From NCBI GenBank assembly GCA_035691285.1, contig DASSJI010000217.1, forward strand, positions 1-18,621: a stretch of 18,621 nucleotides of DNA, written 5' to 3'. Each line of letters starts with the position of its first letter. Within the stretch, counting starts at the first letter, position 1. Source of the stretch: DATFEN01 sp035691285. Its GTDB lineage: Bacteria; Acidobacteriota; Vicinamibacteria; Fen-336. The notes below the pieces were generated by a model, which made no database searches, was not told the DNA's origin, and saw nothing but the letters and a program-made list of their open reading frames with translations. Below are positions 14,373 to 18,621 of this stretch, piece after piece. The position numbers and the translations under genes were made by a program.

Positions 14373-15230
14373 CTAGCCCGCGCGGTTCCGGTCCCGGACG
14401 CGGCGCAGGGTGCGCTCCACGTCGATGATCAGGCTCTCGGTGGTGTTGTCGAGCTGGTCGAGAACGCGGTGGAACTGGGCGTAGTCCGCCTGCTGGGGCT
14501 CGTCGGCCTCCGTGAGGTTCTCGAGGCGCGCGGCCCACTCCATGAGCGCCTGGAGGCTCGCCTCGCCGTGGGAATCCATGTGGGAGGTCTCCGTCCGTCC
14601 GACGTCGAGGCCGCGCATGAACGCGCCCATCTCCCGCCGCCGGTGCTTGGCTCGCTCGATCACGCTCTGGAAGGTGCGGCGGTCGCGGAGCTGGCGGTTG
14701 GGCAGGAGCGGATCGATGCCCGTCTCGAAGCGCTGGGCCAGCGCCTCGGCCGCCTTGCGCAGCTCCCCTCGGAGCGACTCGTCGCCGCCGCGTTTCGCGA
14801 TCACCTCGTCGACGCCCAGGTCGGCGGTGCCATGCTCGGCCGCGGTTGCGCCGCGGAAGTAGTACTGCAGCTCGTCCTGGCCTTGCGGGCCGCCGGGCAG
14901 CAGCAGGTCGCCCGGAACGAAGGGCTGGCCGTCGGGCCCGCGACGGTTCGCGAGGGGGCTCCGGCGCGTGGAGCGCTTCGCGGGCCGCGGCGCGCTGCCG
15001 GCGGCGCCCGGCTTCATCGAGACGATCTTGACCGGAACGGCGGCTGCTGCCTGCTTCGCGACAGGCTTCGTCGCCGGCGCCTTGCCCACCGCAGGCTTTG
15101 CCGGCGGCGGCTTGTGTGGCGCGGCCTTGGCCGGGGCGGGTTTCGCCTTTGCCGCCGCCTTCTTCGCGGGGGCCGGCTTCTTCCTCGCGGGCCTCGCGTG
15201 CCCCTTGGCCTTCTTCTTCGACGACGCCAT
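14373..15230 (-). CDS. Unrecognised protein with histone-H1-like Lys/Ala/Pro-rich N-terminal tail
   Basis: Protein of 285 residues; I do not recognise the family. Residues 1-95 are low complexity and very basic, built from KK, AKP, PAK and KPA repeats, resembling the tails of bacterial histone H1-like proteins such as HctA or AlgP. Residues about 96-130 contain DGQPFVPGDLLLPGG and ELQYYFRGA. From about 140 to the end the sequence is mostly amphipathic helix with many charged residues (LRGELRKAAEALAQRFETG; DRRTFQSVIERAKHRRREMG; LDQLDNTTESLIIDVERTLR). No signal peptide or membrane helix is seen, so it is probably cytoplasmic and may bind nucleic acid through the tail. ATG 15230 is preceded by GGAGAAGCG. 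The HEAT-repeat gene follows after 17 bases, so the two are probably cotranscribed. Codon use in the tail is biased by its composition. Confidence 0.8.
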   Translation of the reverse strand: MASSKKKAKGHARPARKKPAPAKKAAAKAKPAPAKAAPHKPPPAKPAVGKAPATKPVAKQAAAAVPVKIVSMKPGAAGSAPRPAKRSTRRSPLANRRGPDGQPFVPGDLLLPGGPQGQDELQYYFRGATAAEHGTADLGVDEVIAKRGGDESLRGELRKAAEALAQRFETGIDPLLPNRQLRDRRTFQSVIERAKHRRREMGAFMRGLDVGRTETSHMDSHGEASLQALMEWAARLENLTEADEPQQADYAQFHRVLDQLDNTTESLIIDVERTLRRVRDRNRAG

Positions 15231-15320
15231 TCGCTTCTCCAGTCTAGGGCAGGAGCCGGTCGGAGTGTTCGAGCTTCGCGGGCAGGTCTCGGTCCATCAC
15301 GGCACGCCCGCCATCGAGCG

Positions 15321-15335
15321 GTCCCGAGGAGGGAC
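15321..15335. other. Small inverted repeat (5-bp stem, 5-base loop) in the leader of the Lys-rich protein gene
   Basis: GTCCC-GAGGA-GGGAC is a perfect five-base inverted repeat just downstream of the minus-strand TAGAAT at 15343-15338. If transcription starts there, the hairpin sits at the very 5' end of the mRNA. It is short, so chance is possible in GC-rich DNA. Confidence 0.25.
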
Positions 15336-15337
15336 GC

Positions 15338-15343
15338 ATTCTA
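15338..15343 (-). promoter_or_regulatory. Possible -10 element (TAGAAT) for the Lys-rich protein and HEAT-repeat genes
   Basis: The minus strand reads GGTAGAATGCG, matching the -10 of the respiratory promoter (GTAGAAT). No clear -35 hexamer lies at 16-18 bases. It would give a leader of about 100 bases before ATG 15230. The 210-base gap between ytxH-like and Lys-rich genes otherwise shows no coding potential. Confidence 0.35.
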
Positions 15344-15427
15344 CCACAGTGACGACGGACGACGGGCTCAGCCGATGACGTCCGGAGAGCCTCGCTTCGT
15401 TCCGGTCGAGGCCGCGATGGAGCGACA

Positions 15428-15440
15428 GCCCGTCGCGGGC
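15428..15440 (-). terminator. Possible weak terminator hairpin after the YtxH-like gene
   Basis: GCCCG-CGA-CGGGC on the minus strand is a perfect five-base stem with a three-base loop directly after the TGA at 15441. No T-tract follows, so intrinsic termination is doubtful. Confidence 0.3.
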
Positions 15441-15644
15441 TCAGCTCGCGCGCAGGTAGTCGGTGAACTCGTCGACCGTCTGGTAGCCGCGGCGGACGAT
15501 GGCGTCCTTCTGGTCGCGGACCGTGCGCGCGATCCGGCGTCGCGTCTCGCGCCCCGCGTACGGTGCCGCCAGAAGACCGACGATCGCGCCGACGGCGCCG
15601 CCCGCCAACGCGAGTCCGATGTAGGTGAGGTTCTTCCGAGACAT
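15441..15644 (-). CDS. Small YtxH-domain membrane protein
   Basis: Protein of 67 residues starting MSRKNLTYIGLALAGGAVGA. One glycine-rich membrane helix (about 8-27) is followed by LLAAPYAGRETRRRIARTVRD, the LxAPxxGxETR signature of YtxH/gas-vesicle-GvpP-like small proteins, and a charged amphipathic tail. YtxH proteins are common, often stress-induced, and of uncertain function. The open frame runs back to 15803, but the extra N-terminus has no recognisable features; ATG 15644 has a good Shine-Dalgarno (AAGGAAG) about four bases upstream and starts at the conserved domain. It lies alone between gaps of 166 and about 210 bases. Confidence 0.82.
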   Translation of the reverse strand: MSRKNLTYIGLALAGGAVGAIVGLLAAPYAGRETRRRIARTVRDQKDAIVRRGYQTVDEFTDYLRAS

Positions 15645-15774
15645 TCGCTTCCTTTCCTTCGTCAGCCCCTCGGGCGCCTGTGCAACCGCGATGCCAGCGC
15701 TACCGCCGTCCCTTCGACAGCCTTCAACTATGTGTGAATACGAGCTTTCTCGCCGGAGCGTTCCGCAGACCGCC

Positions 15775-15790
15775 GTGGCGAACTCGCCAC
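15775..15790 (-). terminator. Hairpin in the gap after the serine hydrolase gene, possible terminator
   Basis: GTGGCG-AGTT-CGCCAC on the minus strand forms a strong stem of six or seven base pairs, 20 bases after the serine hydrolase stop. There is no downstream T-run, so it may be a factor-dependent terminator, an RNA-stabilising hairpin or a chance palindrome. The 166-base gap (15645-15810) shows nothing else I can support. Confidence 0.35.
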
Positions 15791-15810
15791 GCGATCGCGC
15801 CAAATTGGAG

Positions 15811-16887
15811 CTATCGCTCCACGATTTCGGCGATCCGGCGTGCGGTCTCGATCCTTCCGGGCGCCTCTTCGAGGTTCGTCAGCAGCACGACGACGACGCC
15901 CGAGTCCGGTCTGATCAGCAGGACGTTGCTGACGCGGTGCTGCCCGCCCGTATGCCACGCCTCGCGAGGGAGACCTCCTGCTCGGACCGCCCAGCCCAGA
16001 CCGTAGGCCACCGGGCGTCCGTCGCGGGTCTTCTGGGGCGCGAGCATCGCTGTGGCGGTGGCGGTGCCCACGAGCCGGCCCTCGAGGAACGCCGCGCCGA
16101 AGCGCGCGACGTCGGGCGCCGTGGCGACGAGCCCGCCGCCCGGCACCTTGTAGCTCGTGTCCGACGGCGCCGAGTTGCGCAGCCGGCCGTCAGGCGTGCG
16201 CTCGTAGCCCTGTGCCCGCTCCCGCAGCAGCTCGCGACCGTCGTCGTCGCGGGCCGTGGTGAGGCCGGCCGGCGCGAACACCGTGTCGCGGAGCTGCTCG
16301 ACGAAGGGGCGGCCCGACACGGCTTCGATCACCGCGCCCGCCAGCGAGTATCCGTGGGTCGAGTAGACGAAGCGGGTCCCGGGCTCGTGGAGGAGCGGGT
16401 CGTCCTTGAAGAGGTCGAGACCCTCGAGCACGCTGACATAGCGGCGGGTGCTGTCCCACTCCTCGCCCCGGTAGTGCCGGATGCCACCGAGGTGGGAGAG
16501 GAGCTGGCGTGTCGTCACCGGCCAGGGCTTCTTCGGGAAGCCGGGCACGTAGCGGCGGACGTCCGCGTCGAGGTCGAGCCGGCCGGCCTCGGCGAGCTGC
16601 ATCGCTGCGACGGCCGTGATGGGCTTGGAAACCGACGCCAGACGGTAGAGGGTCTCCGGCCTTGCCGGGACGTGGTTCTCGACGTCGGCTTCGCCGAAGC
16701 CCCTGGTCCACAGGACGTCGCCGACGCGTACTGCTGCGGTCAGACCGGGGATCGAGGCGGCGCGCATCGCATCGGCGATCGCGGCCTCGACCGCCGCGGC
16801 CTTCGCGGGGGCGAGCCCCTCCGCGCGCGCACCGCGCGCCGCCGCGACGACCGCGGCCAGGAGCGCCAGCGCTCGACGCGACGTCAC
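15811..16887 (-). CDS. Secreted serine hydrolase of the beta-lactamase/LACTB (class C, S12) family
   Basis: Serine hydrolase of 358 residues with a penicillin-binding-protein fold; relatives include esterases, D-aminopeptidases and mitochondrial LACTB. The N-terminus SRRALALLAAVVAAARGARA looks like a signal peptide, possibly Tat type because of the Arg pair, so it is likely exported. Catalytic motifs are the SxxK tetrad Ser85-Val-Ser-Lys88, Tyr175-Ser-Thr177 (in place of YxN, as in LACTB, YSTHGY) and His312-Thr-Gly314 (HTG in place of KTG). SHLGGIRHY (131-139) also resembles LACTB. The start is GTG at 16887, overlapping the topoisomerase VI A stop (GTGA). A longer open frame runs back to 18264 but is out-of-frame topoisomerase sequence. 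A true beta-lactamase role is not supported; substrate unknown. Confidence 0.88.
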   Translation of the reverse strand: MTSRRALALLAAVVAAARGARAEGLAPAKAAAVEAAIADAMRAASIPGLTAAVRVGDVLWTRGFGEADVENHVPARPETLYRLASVSKPITAVAAMQLAEAGRLDLDADVRRYVPGFPKKPWPVTTRQLLSHLGGIRHYRGEEWDSTRRYVSVLEGLDLFKDDPLLHEPGTRFVYSTHGYSLAGAVIEAVSGRPFVEQLRDTVFAPAGLTTARDDDGRELLRERAQGYERTPDGRLRNSAPSDTSYKVPGGGLVATAPDVARFGAAFLEGRLVGTATATAMLAPQKTRDGRPVAYGLGWAVRAGGLPREAWHTGGQHRVSNVLLIRPDSGVVVVLLTNLEEAPGRIETARRIAEIVER

Positions 16888-17990
16888 TCCAGCCAGTCCC
16901 GCTCCTTCAGCTTCTTCGGCAGGTACTCCTCGGTGATGAAGCTGATGCCGCGCCGCGAGAGTGCCTCCAGCTCGAACTTCAGCCCGCTCCTGACCATCTC
17001 CTGGATCTCCCGCTGCCACTGGGCCTTCTTGAACCAGGGATAGGCGAGCATCTGCTTGGCGCGGTTGTTGTCGCCGTCGTCCATCTTGATCGCGACGTTG
17101 CTCGGGAGCTGATACTTGGCCCTGTCGAACGAAGACAGGCCGACGAAGCGCGCATCGGGGACCGCCATGCGCATGGACTCGTACGCGAGGTTGATCGAGC
17201 CCTGCTTCATGACGCTGTAGATGTAGAAGCCCCAGGGGTCGTTGTCCACGAGCACGTAGACCGGCAGCTTGAGCTCCCTGTGCAGGCGCTGCACGAGCCG
17301 GCGCACGCCACGCGGGGGCTGCCCTCCGCCCTGGAGGATGATGCAGTTGTTGCGCTTCCAGTACTTGTCCTCGTTGAAGCGCGTCCAGACCGCGTCCTTC
17401 TCGATCAGCAGCACGTACTTCGCCTCGTGCTTCCGGAACGCGATCACGTTCTCCTCGACGATGGAGGGCACGGCCCAGCCGCCCGAGCCCATCCGGCGCA
17501 GGTCGATGGTGTCGCCGCTGTCGGCGATGGTGATCGGCCCGACCATGGAGCCCTTGCGCGCGGCGAAGAGGTGGAGCTCCTCGCGCAGCGCGTCCAGGGT
17601 GACCTCCAGGTCCTCGATGATGGGGTCGGATTCGTCCTGCTCCTCGAAGGTGTTCTGCCTGGTGTCGCCGATCGTGTGCTTGGTGACGTAGTAGAGGTCG
17701 CGGATGCTCGTGGTCTTGCCGGACTCGATCAGCTCCTTGCAGGCGTCGCTCACGAGGAAGGTCTGCATGAACTTCTTCGCCATCGAGACGTTGAAGAAGT
17801 AGCGTTTCTGCTTCTGGCCGCCGAGCTCGACGAGCCGCCGCTTCTCGCTCCAGCTCACGTTCGCGAGGGAGCGCACCGGGATGTCGAGGAACGGGTTCCT
17901 GCCGCTCTTGACCGTGCGCAGGACGCCCTCGGCCAGCTTCTCGATCTTGGCGGCCGTCTGCCGCGAGATTGCGTCCTTGCGGGGAGCCAA
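16884..17990 (-). CDS. top6A: DNA topoisomerase VI subunit A (Spo11-like)
   Basis: Catalytic subunit of the type IIB topoisomerase that cuts both DNA strands and relaxes or decatenates DNA with ATP-dependent subunit B. The protein has 368 residues, the usual length for archaeal Top6A. SIRDLYYVTKH (95-105) contains the DNA-linking tyrosine (one of Tyr100/Tyr101). The Toprim domain is complete: LLIEKDA with Glu197, QGGGQPPRGVRRL (220-232), and VDNDPWGFYIYSVMK with Asp249 and Asp251. The start is TTG at 17990, directly after the subunit B stop, with GAGGAGAA six bases upstream; no upstream alternative exists in this frame. It is the main domain of archaea, and is scattered and rare in bacteria, so this is a notable gene. 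The same transcript encodes subunit B before it and the serine hydrolase after it. Confidence 0.95.
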   Translation of the reverse strand: MAPRKDAISRQTAAKIEKLAEGVLRTVKSGRNPFLDIPVRSLANVSWSEKRRLVELGGQKQKRYFFNVSMAKKFMQTFLVSDACKELIESGKTTSIRDLYYVTKHTIGDTRQNTFEEQDESDPIIEDLEVTLDALREELHLFAARKGSMVGPITIADSGDTIDLRRMGSGGWAVPSIVEENVIAFRKHEAKYVLLIEKDAVWTRFNEDKYWKRNNCIILQGGGQPPRGVRRLVQRLHRELKLPVYVLVDNDPWGFYIYSVMKQGSINLAYESMRMAVPDARFVGLSSFDRAKYQLPSNVAIKMDDGDNNRAKQMLAYPWFKKAQWQREIQEMVRSGLKFELEALSRRGISFITEEYLPKKLKERDWLE

Positions 17991-18621
17991 TCAGTTCTCC
18001 TCGGCCTCGGCCCGTGTCTCGGCTCTCTGCCTGGCCTCGCGGGCCTCGAGCTCCATCGCCTTCTGCTCCTCTTCCATCTCCGCCGCCGTGACCCTGTGGG
18101 CCACCCGCAGGAACTCGCGCTTGATCGGCCCCGGCCTGGTGTTCCGGATCCTCCCGATCGCCTGCGCCACCTCCTCGATGTAGAGCTCGAAGATGCTGCG
18201 CCGCTGCGCCTGGTAGTCGGCGGCCTTCTTCCTTCGGATGAAGGCCGCGAGCTTGCGGCCGCACTCCTGCGCCGCGAGCTGGATCTCCTTCATGATCTCG
18301 GGGTAGTGGGCCACCGCCTCCTTGGACTCGCTGGTGAACGGCACCCAGACCGATGCGATGTGCACGAGCAGCGCCATCGGGCCCACGGGCAGGGCTCCCT
18401 TGGGCTGGCTGAGCAGGTAGTTGCGCCAGTCCGTGCGCGCGATCGCCTCGGTGATGCCGCAGGCGCCGCGCTGGAAGAGCAGCGGCACGCGGTTGGCGAA
18501 GCGGAACAGCTCGATCGTCTTGTCCGGGGGCCAGCTCCCGCCGTAGGCGAGCCCGACCTCCACCTGGAACGGGTTGCCGCGATACACCTTGGGCGGACGC
18601 GTGACGGTGGCGATGAAGTAG
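17991..18621 (-). CDS. top6B: DNA topoisomerase VI subunit B, C-terminal 209 residues; 5' end outside window
   Basis: ATPase subunit of topoisomerase VI, whose GHKL domain closes a DNA gate driven by ATP. Only the C-terminal part is here; the frame is open to the right window edge (minus strand YFIATVTRPPKVYRGNPFQV) and the ATP site is missing. VTRPPKVYRGNPFQVEVGLAYGG, RFANRVPLLFQRGACGITEA, WRNYLLSQPKGALPVGPM and HIASVWVPFTSESKEAVA match the transducer domain, including the WKxY-like loop and QPxG segment that contacts the ATP gamma-phosphate (Lys in SQPKGALPVGP). The end is a long charged helix (EEEQKAMELEAREARQRAE). A GTG at 18587 could be read as a start but the sequence upstream is conserved, so it is internal. 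Its stop directly precedes subunit A, with the A-gene Shine-Dalgarno inside its last codons. Confidence 0.94.
   Translation of the reverse strand, partial: YFIATVTRPPKVYRGNPFQVEVGLAYGGSWPPDKTIELFRFANRVPLLFQRGACGITEAIARTDWRNYLLSQPKGALPVGPMALLVHIASVWVPFTSESKEAVAHYPEIMKEIQLAAQECGRKLAAFIRRKKAADYQAQRRSIFELYIEEVAQAIGRIRNTRPGPIKREFLRVAHRVTAAEMEEEQKAMELEAREARQRAETRAEAEEN
17995..18002 (-). promoter_or_regulatory. Shine-Dalgarno that fixes the TTG start of topoisomerase VI subunit A
   Basis: GAGGAGAA on the minus strand lies inside the last codons of subunit B. Its GGAG core ends six bases before the TTG at 17990, ideal spacing. It supports the unusual TTG start and coupled translation of subunits B and A. 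Confidence 0.65.

Noticed and set aside
14356..14538. N-terminal extension of the HEAT-repeat protein
   Set aside because: It overlaps the coding region of the Lys-rich protein gene in another frame and is Arg/Pro/Gly-rich; ATG 14355 directly precedes the membrane helix.
15645..15803. N-terminal extension of the YtxH-like protein
   Set aside because: The extension has no YtxH features, and a good Shine-Dalgarno sits just before ATG 15644.
15811..18264. A possible 817-residue topoisomerase-hydrolase fusion
   Set aside because: The portion upstream of 16887 is the wrong frame of top6A and top6B. The signal peptide and conserved domain of the serine hydrolase start at GTG 16887.
1..18621. CRISPR arrays, insertion sequences, tRNA or rRNA genes, phage or defence genes
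   Set aside because: No regularly spaced direct repeats, transposase motifs, terminal inverted repeats or tRNA-like cloverleaf sequences were seen; the DnaC/IstB-like ATPase has no transposase partner.

Overview
This window is GC-rich (roughly two thirds G+C by eye), gene-dense bacterial chromosome with 16 genes and no gap over about 210 bases. It contains dnaK-dnaJ-hspR, a b6f/bc-type quinol oxidase locus, and topoisomerase VI, which is rare in bacteria. Together these suggest a large-genome, GC-rich soil or subsurface lineage such as Methylomirabilota/Rokubacteria, Acidobacteriota or a deltaproteobacterial relative. That placement is an inference; no rRNA or tRNA gene is present to test it.

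Plus strand, 1-5518: a tightly packed stress and housekeeping block. It runs dnaK (5' end cut off), dnaJ, an HspR-type MerR repressor, a primary-type sigma-70 factor, a DnaC/DnaI-like AAA+ ATPase with a Cys-rich N-terminus, and hemW. Most junctions overlap by 1-4 bases (GTGA, TGATG, TTGA, TTGA). The exception is before the sigma factor, where a perfect TATAAT lies in a short gap. The DnaJ J-domain reads HPQ where HPD is expected.

Minus strand, 18621-5537, meeting the plus block tail to tail. In transcription order it starts with topoisomerase VI subunit B (cut by the window edge), topoisomerase VI subunit A and a secreted LACTB-like serine hydrolase. A small YtxH protein and a protein with a histone-H1-like Lys/Ala/Pro tail follow, then a membrane-anchored HEAT-repeat protein. 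Next, behind a good sigma-70 promoter, comes a respiratory operon: Rieske protein, cytochrome b6-like subunit, an enlarged subunit-IV-like protein and a 969-residue octaheme cytochrome c with a long coiled coil. A degenerate receiver-PilZ protein and a secreted D-aminoacylase-family amidohydrolase follow at short spacing and may be cotranscribed.

The respiratory operon is the most interesting part. The b subunit has the b6f-type haem-ligand spacing (14 and 15) and a cysteine aligning with Cys35 of cytochrome b6, the site of covalent haem ci (cn). The second b subunit has an APWY motif in place of PEWY and extra membrane helices at both ends. No cytochrome f or c1 is encoded; the octaheme cytochrome, with three N-terminal haems and five repeated Met-ligated cytochrome c units, is the likely electron exit. 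This would be a quinol:electron-acceptor oxidoreductase of unusual composition.
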